From a bacterium (GTDB lineage Bacteria > Ratteibacteria > UBA8468 > B48-G9 > JAFGKM01): a stretch of 5,635 nt of DNA. The position numbers and the translations under genes were made by a program. Shown here in pieces: positions 1 through 5,283 of this stretch. The stretch is from the NCBI GenBank assembly GCA_026416755.1, contig JAOAEP010000024.1:1-5635 (forward strand), written 5' to 3'. The notes under the pieces were generated by a model. That model had not been told where the DNA came from. It did no database searches and saw only the letters and a program-made list of their open reading frames with translations. Positions within the stretch are counted from its first letter, which is position 1; the number at the start of each line of letters is the position of its first letter.

Positions 1-65
1 TTTTTTGCCTCTTCAAAATCCTGTTTATATTTTAGAAATAATTTTAGGTTTCGTTCTTTCTCCAT
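1..65 (-). CDS. 5' end of an unidentified gene, truncated by the window edge
   Basis: Reading the minus strand from the ATG at 65-63, the frame stays open to the window edge and begins MEKERNLKLFLKYKQDFEEA. A good ribosome binding site (GAAAGGGG, ending 7 bases before the ATG) lies inside the end of the RseC-family gene, so the two genes would overlap by 41 bases. The overlap and the shared direction suggest translational coupling at the end of the thi4-rseC operon. The visible residues are charged and helix-forming and contain no recognisable motif, so no function can be named. An overlap of this size is larger than usual, so the true start could lie further downstream, outside the window. 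Confidence 0.4.
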   Translation of the reverse strand, partial: MEKERNLKLFLKYKQDFEEAK

Positions 66-423
66 AATATTTCCCCTTTCTAAAACCAGTTATCCAGAAG
101 AAAACTAAAAAAAATAAAAAAACTATAATCTTTAAAAAAACATTTTTCAAAAAATATGAAAAAACTACACCTAATATAAAACCTAAAAGAGGATACCCAT
201 AAATAAAAATTGATAATTTTAAAATTAAATCTTCACTTATTTCTACCTCAACCAATTCCCCAACTTTTGCTTTTATTTCATTAATTGCTTCAATTTGATT
301 CCCTCTATTTACGATTTTTTTACACAAATTACATCCTTTACATCTATCACTTTCTTCCATTTGAACAATTGCAATATCCTCTTTTAATTCAATTACCCTC
401 CCTTTCTCTCTTATTCCTTCCAT
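25..423 (-). CDS. rseC: RseC/MucC-family (SoxR-reducing type) integral membrane protein
   Basis: A 132-aa protein with the layout of the RseC/MucC family. A soluble N-terminal domain of about 65 residues carries a tight cysteine cluster (C28, C31, C34 in CKGCNLC). Two hydrophobic helices follow at about 69-91 and 95-113, and then a basic tail. In Proteobacteria, family members modulate the sigma-E anti-sigma system (RseC/MucC) or take part in reducing the SoxR Fe-S cluster (RsxC-type systems); the cysteines suggest metal or Fe-S binding. No sigma factor, anti-sigma or Rnf/Rsx gene is visible here, so a sigma-E role cannot be assumed and a redox role is only inferred. The ATG at 423-421 lies 17 bases after the thi4 stop, so the two are almost certainly co-transcribed. 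Its own ribosome binding site is weak (only an AAG-type match), which fits coupling to thi4. Family assignment is confident; the exact function is not. Confidence 0.8.
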   Translation of the reverse strand: MEGIREKGRVIELKEDIAIVQMEESDRCKGCNLCKKIVNRGNQIEAINEIKAKVGELVEVEISEDLILKLSIFIYGYPLLGFILGVVFSYFLKNVFLKIIVFLFFLVFFWITGFRKGKYYGERTKPKIISKI

Positions 424-440
424 ATCTTAATTCAGTTTTT

Positions 441-1187
441 TTACTTTTTATTTTCAATTATAATTTCTGCTGCTTTTTTTCCAGACAAAAACATTCCACC
501 AAATACTGCTCCCATCCTTTCTGAACCAAAAAAAGCATTCGCAGCCATACCACAAACGATAAGCCCCGGATAAACCTCTTTTGTATTTTCAACAATTTCT
601 CTTTCTCCCTTTTCTGCCCACATTGACCTTTCTCCTTTTACGCTTATACCACCAACTTTTTTCTCCACTACTTTACATATTTCACAATCATGGCCTGTAG
701 CATCAACAACATATTTTGAAATTATGGCAAGTGGGTCAACATGAAATTTTGCAATTTGAGTACTTGTCCAGTTTATTACAACTCCATTCACTCTATTTTC
801 CCTTATTACCACATCCTCAACACTTATTAAATTAAAAATTTTCACCCCTTCCCTAATTGTTCTATATGTAAGCCCTGAAATTGTTTCAATTGCATCAAGA
901 ACGTAATATTTTTCATACTTTTTATATTTTATTTTAAACTCCTTAATAATATCCATCGCTTCTTCTTGCACTATTATCCTATTAAACATCATTCCCCCAC
1001 CAGGCATTCCACCACCAACTTTAAGATGTCTTTCAAAAATAACTGTTTTAATCCCATTTTTTCCGAGATAATAACCACATACAATACCACTTGGACCGGC
1101 ACCAGCAATAACAACATCAACTTCTATATTTTTTAAAAAATCATTCAAATAACTCTTTATAATACCTTCTGTTATAATTTTTTCCAT
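441..1187 (-). CDS. thi4: Thiamine thiazole synthase, archaeal (non-suicide) Thi4 type
   Basis: A 248-aa FAD/NAD-dependent Thi4-family enzyme. These make the ADP-thiazole precursor of thiamine from NAD, glycine and a sulfur donor. The Rossmann GxGxxG is at 29-34 (GAGPSG), with the acidic end of beta-2 at E52. The glycine-rich GGGMPGGGMMFN stretch is at 58-69, VINWT at 137-141, DATGHD at 162-167, GERSMWAEKGE at 185-195, and the C-terminal CGMAANAFFG...RMGAVFGGMFLSGKKAAE at 212-241 is typical. Eukaryotic suicide enzymes have the sacrificial cysteine in a CMDP motif; the matching place here is HVDP (H149-P152), as in methanogen enzymes that use free sulfide and Fe(II) catalytically. Two extra cysteines (C168, C171) follow GHD and are of unknown importance. 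The start has a strong AAGGAG site 5 bases upstream. It is the first gene of the thi4-rseC unit, 131 bases after the Rrf2-family gene on the same strand. The archaeal relatives are sometimes annotated as ribose-1,5-bisphosphate isomerase, which is a less likely role here. Confidence 0.93.
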   Translation of the reverse strand: MEKIITEGIIKSYLNDFLKNIEVDVVIAGAGPSGIVCGYYLGKNGIKTVIFERHLKVGGGMPGGGMMFNRIIVQEEAMDIIKEFKIKYKKYEKYYVLDAIETISGLTYRTIREGVKIFNLISVEDVVIRENRVNGVVINWTSTQIAKFHVDPLAIISKYVVDATGHDCEICKVVEKKVGGISVKGERSMWAEKGEREIVENTKEVYPGLIVCGMAANAFFGSERMGAVFGGMFLSGKKAAEIIIENKK

Positions 1188-1207
1188 CCTTTCTCCTTTT
1201 TTAATAA

Positions 1208-1236
1208 TATATAAATCCTTTTTTAAATTTATTCAA
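1208..1236 (-). promoter_or_regulatory. Possible weak promoter of the thi4-rseC unit
   Basis: On the minus strand TTGAAT (1236-1231), 17 bases, then TATATA (1213-1208) lies just ahead of the AAGGAG of thi4. Each box matches 4 of 6 consensus bases, which is common by chance in DNA this A/T-rich. The 131-base gap holds no GC-rich terminator hairpin, so thi4 could equally be read through from the Rrf2-family gene. No TPP riboswitch (CUGAGA box) is seen in the gap. Confidence 0.25.
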
Positions 1237-1318
1237 TCTTTTCCTTTATCTTAACTATTATTAGTAAAATTGTCTTTTTATATCCATTCTAATTTTTTTA
1301 TTTTATTTTTTCTAATTG

Positions 1319-1765
1319 CTAAATCTCATAAAATATTACTTTCTTTTTTTTCTCCTTTTCTTTCTGCCTTTCAATTAATTCTTCAAGAGTAATACTATTA
1401 AGAAATTTTTCAATCTCAGATTTAAGAAGGCACCATAAATCTCTAACAGCACAACTTTCACTTCTCTCACATATTTCTTTTTTTTCAACACATTCAACAG
1501 GAACTATTTTACCTTCAAGTATTTCTACTATTTCTTTTATTTTGATTTCAGATGGTTTCTTTAAAAATGTAAAACCACCTTTCATCCCTTTTACACTTTT
1601 TAAAATTCCTGCTTTCTTTAATGAAAGTAAAATATGTTCCAAATATCTATTAGAAATATTCTGTCTTTTGGAAATATCTTTCACTAAAACAAACTTATCT
1701 TTATAGTTTAATCCAATATCTACTAACGCCCTTAGTCCATACCTAGTTCTTGTTGAAAATTTCAT
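1319..1765 (-). CDS. Rrf2/IscR-family transcriptional regulator, probable Fe-S sensor
   Basis: A 148-aa Rrf2-family regulator of usual length. The N-terminal MKFSTRTRYGLRALVDIG is the family's first helix, followed by a winged helix-turn-helix (about 27-68: VKDISKRQNISNRYLEHILLSLKKAGILKSVKGMKGGF, including the wing KGMKGGF at 59-65). A linker helix and three cysteines at C92, C99 and C105 have almost the spacing of the [2Fe-2S] ligands of IscR (92, 98, 104). The position of IscR's fourth ligand, His107, is occupied by Arg108, so the cluster type or fourth ligand may differ; C112 is an extra cysteine. The last 15 residues are very Lys/Glu-rich. The protein probably binds promoter DNA depending on cluster state (iron, oxygen, nitric oxide or sulfur status). 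Candidate targets are its own promoter, the divergent hydrolase gene and the downstream thi4-rseC unit, all inferred from position only. The start is supported by the canonical family N-terminus and an upstream GTGAT that can extend pairing with 16S rRNA. Confidence 0.9.
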   Translation of the reverse strand: MKFSTRTRYGLRALVDIGLNYKDKFVLVKDISKRQNISNRYLEHILLSLKKAGILKSVKGMKGGFTFLKKPSEIKIKEIVEILEGKIVPVECVEKKEICERSESCAVRDLWCLLKSEIEKFLNSITLEELIERQKEKEKKKKVIFYEI

Positions 1766-1796
1766 TTTTTATCACTTTTCTTATATACTTAATAAT

Positions 1797-1824
1797 ATTT
1801 TAACGAAATTTATACTTTTGTCAA
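1797..1824 (-). promoter_or_regulatory. Promoter of the Rrf2-family regulator gene
   Basis: Minus-strand TTGACA (1824-1819, perfect -35), a 16-base spacer and TAAAAT (1802-1797, 5 of 6 to the -10 consensus) would start transcription near 1790, about 25 bases ahead of the ATG. The -35 lies 3 bases from the 1828-1844 palindrome, so a protein bound there would affect initiation. Confidence 0.6.
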
Positions 1825-1827
1825 CCC

Positions 1828-1844
1828 ACGAGGTCCGACCTCGT
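1828..1844. repeat. Perfect 17-bp palindrome, copy 1 of a REP-like repeat
   Basis: The sequence is ACGAGGTC-C-GACCTCGT: two perfectly complementary 8-base arms around one central base. It is an island of G/C in A/T-rich DNA, between the two divergent promoters. A 13-base core (CGAGGTCCGACCT) recurs identically at 3684-3696. Isolated GC-rich palindromes shared between intergenic regions are typical of REP/RAYT-type repeats; a divergent-promoter operator is the alternative. Confidence 0.75.
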
Positions 1845-1928
1845 ATAAACACCTTCTTTGATAATATTTTTTAAAAACGTAGATAAAGTTGTTGTTTTTT
1901 TAATTTTATTTTTTAGAAATTTCTTTGG

Positions 1929-1956
1929 TTGACAAAGTAAAAAAGTGTGCAAAAAT
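1929..1956 (+). promoter_or_regulatory. Probable promoter of the secreted hydrolase gene
   Basis: A perfect TTGACA (1929-1934), a 16-base spacer and an extended -10 (TGC then AAAAAT, 1948-1956; 4 of 6 in the hexamer) would place the start near 1963, just ahead of the ribosome binding site. The -10 is weak, so an activator may be needed. The GGTTGACAAA around this -35 also appears at the divergent promoter. Confidence 0.45.
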
Positions 1957-1966
1957 AAAATTCAAA

Positions 1967-1973
1967 AAGGAGG
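1967..1973 (+). promoter_or_regulatory. Ribosome binding site that fixes the hydrolase start
   Basis: AAGGAGG followed by ACAA and ATG (1978). It rules out the in-frame GTG at 1945, which would put this site inside the coding region and spoil the signal peptide. The 15-base stretch CAAAAAGGAGGACAA (1963-1977) recurs exactly before the ATPase gene at 3998-4012. Confidence 0.85.
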
Positions 1974-1977
1974 ACAA

Positions 1978-3675
1978 ATGAAAAAATTTATATTTTTACT
2001 TTTCATTCTAATCTCAATTGTTTCTCCTCAATCTAATTTCACTGATCCAATTTTTGATTTACAGAAAATTATGAATGAACCTCTGGATGTAAAAATAATA
2101 AAGAGTATAAAAAAAGAAAATATTGTTATTCAAGAAATTGAATTTACCTCTGAATTTTACCAGGAAAAACCAATAAGAATTTATGGAATTATAGCTTTCC
2201 CTGAAGATGCAAAAAATCTACCCGCAATTTTCTGGAGTATGCCAGGGATGGCACCAGCAAATATTGAATGGCCAGAATTCTTTGCAAAAAGAGGGTATGT
2301 GTGCATGTGCATTACTCTTCCTCATTCCACCTGGCAACCTTTCACAGCATTCAATACAAAGGACCCTAAAGACGGAAACTTAACACATTATGCAATAGCC
2401 CAAATGAGAGCAATTACTTACCTAACTACCATCCCTCAAGTTAACCCAGAAAAGATAGGTATCGGAGGGTCTTCTTATGGTGGTTTTTTTGCAACATTGA
2501 TTGCAGGTGCAGACCCACGAATTAAGTGCGGGATGTCATTTTTTGCTGGAGGAAACTTGAGTTATGGTACAAATAGACCTGAATTTAATAAGATGGAATC
2601 GGAACAGGATGTTGAAATTTGGAATAAGACAATTGACCCTGCATTAAGATTGAAATTCAGAAAAGTTCCTTTTTTATGGGGTATTGCTGCTAACGACCAC
2701 TGGGATTATTTACCGGCACTCATTAAAACATATGAAGATTCTATAGGTGAAAAAAGAATTGCTATTGTACCTATGTGGTCACATGCTTTTCCTGAAGAAA
2801 TTGATGAACAACTTTTTTCCTGGTTTGATATTTATCTTAAGAAATCAAGGAAACCTTATAATGAAGTGTCAGATTTATCAATCGTAAAGAAGAAAGATAG
2901 GCTTTTTGCTAAATGGAGTTTTAGTGGAGAAAATAAAGTTAAAAAGGCAGAGTTAGTTGTAAGTTATGGGAAAGTTTCTCCATGGAAATACTGGACATGT
3001 CGTAATCATATTGTTTTCCCTGCAGAAGTGAAGGAGAATACTGCAATTGGCGAAATACCTGTGGTAGAACCATATATAGAAATGCTTGTCTATGGGAATA
3101 TTATAGATGAAAACGATGTTTTGATATCAACTATTCCCGTGCATATAAAAGCGATAGATTATGGAATAAAAAAGGCAAATTGCAAAACTAAATTTAACCT
3201 TTTTCAATGGAAGATTTTTGACCATAAAACTGAAATAAATTTCAAAAGAATAGGTATTACAGGATTTATTTTTGACTATCATACCAAAAAAAATGGGATG
3301 CCATCCTTAAAAGTGGACCCATCTAAAACAAATCCTGTATCATTGCAACTTCATCATGTACCAGAACGCGCACATAAACTTAAGATGTGGGTTAAGGCAG
3401 AAAAACTGACCGAAATAAATATAAGTGTGAAAGCATTGGAATTACCTAATTCACACTATCCTATTGTAAGAATACTTAGAAAACAGACAAAAAATAATAT
3501 GGTTCTACCAGTTTATTCAAAAACATTTACTGTTGATGGAAAATGGAAATTTATAGAGATTGATTGTCCATATATTAATGAAGACATTGAAGGATACGTT
3601 CTTTTAATTTCTTCCAGTCAGCATGTTCCATACTGGATAAACAGTATCATTTTTGAACCTGTGTGGAAAAAATAG
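1978..3675 (+). CDS. Secreted alpha/beta hydrolase (esterase/peptidase-like) with beta-rich C-terminal half
   Basis: A 565-aa exported protein. MKK plus a hydrophobic run to about residue 15 and the polar PQSN segment form a signal peptide with cleavage around 17-19. Residues about 40-290 are an alpha/beta-hydrolase fold. The nucleophile elbow is GGSSYGG (163-169, Ser166), the likely acid is Asp240 in AANDHWD, and the likely base is His269 in MWSHAF. The cap-side pattern and the DPRIKCGMSFFAG segment resemble the acetyl-xylan-esterase, dienelactone-hydrolase and PhoPQ-activated (PqaA-like) groups. The substrate is unknown; an ester or peptide bond of a polysaccharide- or protein-derived compound is plausible. 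Residues about 310-395 look like an Ig-like beta sandwich (the WSFSGENKVKKAELVVSYG start), and about 405-565 like a jelly-roll carbohydrate-binding module, which would suit an extracellular polymer-degrading enzyme. These C-terminal assignments rest on sequence texture only. It is a single-gene unit, divergent from the Rrf2-family gene and bracketed by two palindromes. Confidence 0.85.
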   Translation: MKKFIFLLFILISIVSPQSNFTDPIFDLQKIMNEPLDVKIIKSIKKENIVIQEIEFTSEFYQEKPIRIYGIIAFPEDAKNLPAIFWSMPGMAPANIEWPEFFAKRGYVCMCITLPHSTWQPFTAFNTKDPKDGNLTHYAIAQMRAITYLTTIPQVNPEKIGIGGSSYGGFFATLIAGADPRIKCGMSFFAGGNLSYGTNRPEFNKMESEQDVEIWNKTIDPALRLKFRKVPFLWGIAANDHWDYLPALIKTYEDSIGEKRIAIVPMWSHAFPEEIDEQLFSWFDIYLKKSRKPYNEVSDLSIVKKKDRLFAKWSFSGENKVKKAELVVSYGKVSPWKYWTCRNHIVFPAEVKENTAIGEIPVVEPYIEMLVYGNIIDENDVLISTIPVHIKAIDYGIKKANCKTKFNLFQWKIFDHKTEINFKRIGITGFIFDYHTKKNGMPSLKVDPSKTNPVSLQLHHVPERAHKLKMWVKAEKLTEINISVKALELPNSHYPIVRILRKQTKNNMVLPVYSKTFTVDGKWKFIEIDCPYINEDIEGYVLLISSSQHVPYWINSIIFEPVWKK

Positions 3676-3681
3676 GATTTG

Positions 3682-3700
3682 TGCGAGGTCCGACCTTGCA
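3682..3700. repeat. REP-like palindrome, copy 2
   Basis: TGCGAGGTC-C-GACCTTGCA: two 9-base arms around one base, with a single G/T mismatch that becomes a G-U pair in RNA. It begins 6 bases after the hydrolase stop and shares a 13-base core with copy 1. No run of T follows, so it is not a standard intrinsic terminator, although the hairpin could protect the 3' end of the hydrolase mRNA. Confidence 0.7.
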
Positions 3701-3716
3701 TAATAAGAGCAGAAAG

Positions 3717-3800
3717 TAAGGGACTGAAACCCCTATGTTCCGAAAGGGACGGTGGATTTCAAGGAAAAGAGTTATAAAATTAACTTTAGGTCCTTTTCCT
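3717..3800 (+). ncRNA. Candidate structured RNA with two alternative folds
   Basis: A strong hairpin spans 3725-3761: UGAAA/UUUCA, then CCCC/GGUGG with a bulged U, a UAU bulge, then GUUCC/GGGAC capped by a GAAA tetraloop, 14 pairs in all. It can stack on either of two competing helices. Fold A pairs AAGGGAC (3718-3724) with GUCCUUU (3790-3796), closing a three-way junction that also contains the small hairpin AGUUA-UAAAAU-UAACU (3770-3785). Fold B pairs AGGAAAAG (3762-3769) with CUUUUCCU (3793-3800), abutting the first hairpin. Both use 3793-3796, so they are mutually exclusive, as in a riboswitch or other cis-acting switch. It lies between the hydrolase and the ATPase gene and is richer in G/C than its surroundings. 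It matches no RNA class I can recall. Strand and transcription are inferred from the neighbours; the whole rests on hand folding. Confidence 0.4.
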
Positions 3801-3805
3801 GCCCC

Positions 3806-3827
3806 GAATTTGAAATTCTTTGTTTTT
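3806..3827 (+). terminator. Weak terminator-like hairpin and T-rich run
   Basis: GAATT-TGA-AATTC (3806-3818) is followed by TTTGTTTTT (3819-3827). The stem is only 5 A/U-rich pairs, too weak alone for efficient termination. Its place a few bases after the two-fold RNA candidate is where an attenuator would sit, so it is recorded at low confidence. Confidence 0.2.
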
Positions 3828-3867
3828 CAATAGATTTTGAAATTTTATCACTTTTTGAATTTTTATT

Positions 3868-3938
3868 AAAATGCGACAACAGCAAATTTTTAGTCACACA
3901 CTGGGCACACATTTTAATTGATCTTTGTCGCTCATTTT
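3868..3938. repeat. Inverted repeat GCGACAA ... TTGTCGC
   Basis: GCGACAA (3873-3879) is exactly complementary to TTGTCGC (3925-3931), 45 bases apart. The match resumes outward as AAAAT against ATTTT after a 2-base offset, giving 12 pairs. The right arm falls in the spacer of a possible promoter (3918-3945). It may be a two-site operator, a long stem-loop in a transcript, or part of an origin or recombination site. Confidence 0.4.
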
Positions 3939-3945
3939 ATTTAAT
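3918..3945 (+). promoter_or_regulatory. Possible promoter of the ATPase gene
   Basis: TTGATC (3918-3923, 4 of 6), a 16-base spacer and TTTAAT (3940-3945, 5 of 6) would start transcription near 3952, about 60 bases before the ATPase start. The spacer contains the right arm of the GCGACAA inverted repeat. If this is the real promoter, the upstream RNA candidate is not part of the ATPase mRNA. Confidence 0.35.
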
Positions 3946-4000
3946 ATTAAAAATCAGAATAAATTGGAATTCAAAAGAAACAAAAAATTTAAAAAAACAA

Positions 4001-4008
4001 AAAGGAGG
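4001..4008 (+). promoter_or_regulatory. Ribosome binding site of the ATPase gene
   Basis: AAAGGAGG, then 5 bases (ACAAA), then the ATG at 4014. This is a near-perfect Shine-Dalgarno sequence and confirms the start. The same 15-base context precedes the hydrolase gene. Confidence 0.85.
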
Positions 4009-4013
4009 ACAAA

Positions 4014-5243
4014 ATGGTACTTAGAGATAGAAGATTTGAGTTTGAAAAAAGTCAGAATTTTTGGGAACAAATTTTAATTGAGAATAATGAATTAAAGGCA
4101 AAAGTAAAATACTATGAAAATCTTCTGGTTCAATGTAACAATTGGTGGGAACGAGTTGGCAAATTTATAGAAAATATAAACCTAAAACAAGAAAATGCTG
4201 ATTTGAAAAATAAAATTAATTCTTTAAACAGCTATATCCAAAAACAGGAAAATTATATAAACCAATTGTTAAAATTAATAAATATAAAAGATCAGGAAAT
4301 AGTAAAACTTAAAATAGAAAATCTATCCTTAACTATAATTAAATGGCAATATGAACTAACCAAAAATATCTTAGGAAAAAATATCTTAGGAAATGAACAA
4401 AAGCAAGATAAAAAAGATGAACTGCAGAAAACTGAAAAAAACATTACTCAAAATTTGCCAATTAATTTCAGTAATATTGAAAGAAACTGGTTAAATATTT
4501 TAAAAATTCCATTTAGAGCTGTAATTATAGGAAAATCAGGCAGTGGTAAATCTGCTCTTGGACATTATCTCCTTGAAATTTTCCATTATCACAAAGATGT
4601 TTATATTCTTGGATTTCCAATTAATAAAATTAAATTACTTCCAGATTACATTCACGTAATAGATTCATTTGATAAACTTCCTATGGATTCTATATGTCTT
4701 GTAGATGAAAGTTATTTGTTCTATTATTCAAGGAATTCAATGACAGATGATAAAAACAAAAAACTACTTGAAATACTTGGGCTATCAAGACAGAAAAATT
4801 GTTCTTTAATTTTTATTACTCAAAGTACTGGATTAATTGAAAGGAATATTTTAAGTTTGAGTGACTATATAATTATTAAAGAAATTAGTTTTACTCAGAT
4901 AGAATTTGAAAGAAAAGAAATAAAACAGATATTGAAAAAAGCTTATGATAAATTTGAAAAAATAGTTGGAGATAAAAGAAGATATAGTTACGTAATATCT
5001 ACAACAGGTGATTTTGAAAATTTAGTTGAAAATAATTTACCCACATATTGGAATGAGGAAATAAGTAAATCATATTCAGGTGGTTTTTTATCTGGAGTAA
5101 AAATAGGGAAAAAAATATCAAATGAAGAAAAGAGAGAATTTGCAAAACAATATAGAAACCGAGGATATTCATATAAACAAATAGCAAAAATTCTTGGTGT
5201 AAGTAAAACAACTATAATAAACTGGACAAAACACGGTAAATAA
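4014..5243 (+). CDS. Coiled-coil P-loop ATPase with C-terminal helix-turn-helix (packaging/HerA-FtsK-like, tentative)
   Basis: A 409-aa protein of three parts. Residues about 15-115 are Lys/Glu/Asn/Leu-rich heptad-like sequence, a probable coiled coil for oligomerisation. A low-complexity linker (about 116-150) contains an exact KNILG duplication. Residues about 165-345 are a P-loop NTPase: Walker A GKSGSGKS (173-180), Walker B ICLVDE (227-232), a candidate arginine finger R259, and FITQ (267-270) with a glutamine that could act as sensor. The order DE, then R, then ITQ, then a late SLSDYIIIKE strand, recalls Zot-, A32- and HerA/FtsK-like DNA-pumping ATPases of viruses and plasmids. LPTYWNEEISKSY (342-354) looks like a conserved family tail motif. 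Residues about 371-406 form a Hin/resolvase-like helix-turn-helix (YKQIAKILGVSKTTIINW). No signal peptide or membrane helix is seen, which argues against an inovirus Zot/pI protein. A DNA-targeted ATPase is likely; packaging, partition and transposition are all open. The gene appears to stand alone and looks more A/T-rich than the hydrolase gene. Confidence 0.75.
   Translation: MVLRDRRFEFEKSQNFWEQILIENNELKAKVKYYENLLVQCNNWWERVGKFIENINLKQENADLKNKINSLNSYIQKQENYINQLLKLINIKDQEIVKLKIENLSLTIIKWQYELTKNILGKNILGNEQKQDKKDELQKTEKNITQNLPINFSNIERNWLNILKIPFRAVIIGKSGSGKSALGHYLLEIFHYHKDVYILGFPINKIKLLPDYIHVIDSFDKLPMDSICLVDESYLFYYSRNSMTDDKNKKLLEILGLSRQKNCSLIFITQSTGLIERNILSLSDYIIIKEISFTQIEFERKEIKQILKKAYDKFEKIVGDKRRYSYVISTTGDFENLVENNLPTYWNEEISKSYSGGFLSGVKIGKKISNEEKREFAKQYRNRGYSYKQIAKILGVSKTTIINWTKHGK
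4362..4391 (+). repeat. Exact 15-base tandem duplication inside the ATPase gene
   Basis: AAAAATATCTTAGGA occurs twice without a gap (4362-4376 and 4377-4391), in frame, encoding KNILG-KNILG (residues 117-126) in the linker between coiled coil and ATPase. The perfect nucleotide identity suggests a recent slippage event that preserved the frame. Confidence 0.9.
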
Positions 5244-5283
5244 TAGAGTCAAATAATATATATAAAATACCCTTTTTGACCTT

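Noticed and set aside
285..524. A 79-codon plus-strand frame
   Set aside because: It lies opposite the rseC-like and thi4 genes and is very Phe/Leu/Ser-rich, as antisense frames of A/T-rich genes are.
1188..1318. TPP riboswitch upstream of thi4
   Set aside because: No CUGAGA or other conserved thi-box segment is present on the minus strand, and there is no stable stem.
1945..1977. Upstream GTG start for the hydrolase
   Set aside because: It would place the strong ribosome binding site inside the gene and put polar residues ahead of the signal peptide; the ATG at 1978 fits both.
3682..3700. Intrinsic terminator of the hydrolase gene
   Set aside because: The hairpin is good, but no T-run follows, and a similar palindrome sits upstream of the gene where termination makes no sense.
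3717..3764. A single CRISPR-like repeat (GGGACTGAAAC)
   Set aside because: The motif resembles CRISPR repeat ends, but there is one copy, no spacers and no cas gene.
3717..3800. SAM-I riboswitch
   Set aside because: GGGACTG followed by CCCTATG recalls the SAM-I start, but the kink-turn, GGCAACC core and closing P1 helix are absent, and the downstream gene is unrelated to methionine.
3752..4024. A 90-codon plus-strand frame starting with GTG
   Set aside because: It has no ribosome binding site, begins inside the RNA hairpin, and its last codons read through the next gene's ribosome binding site (KGGQ). Composition is typical of chance frames in A/T-rich DNA.
4999..5211. A 70-codon minus-strand frame
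   Set aside because: It is antisense to the conserved C-terminal part of the ATPase and has no start signals.
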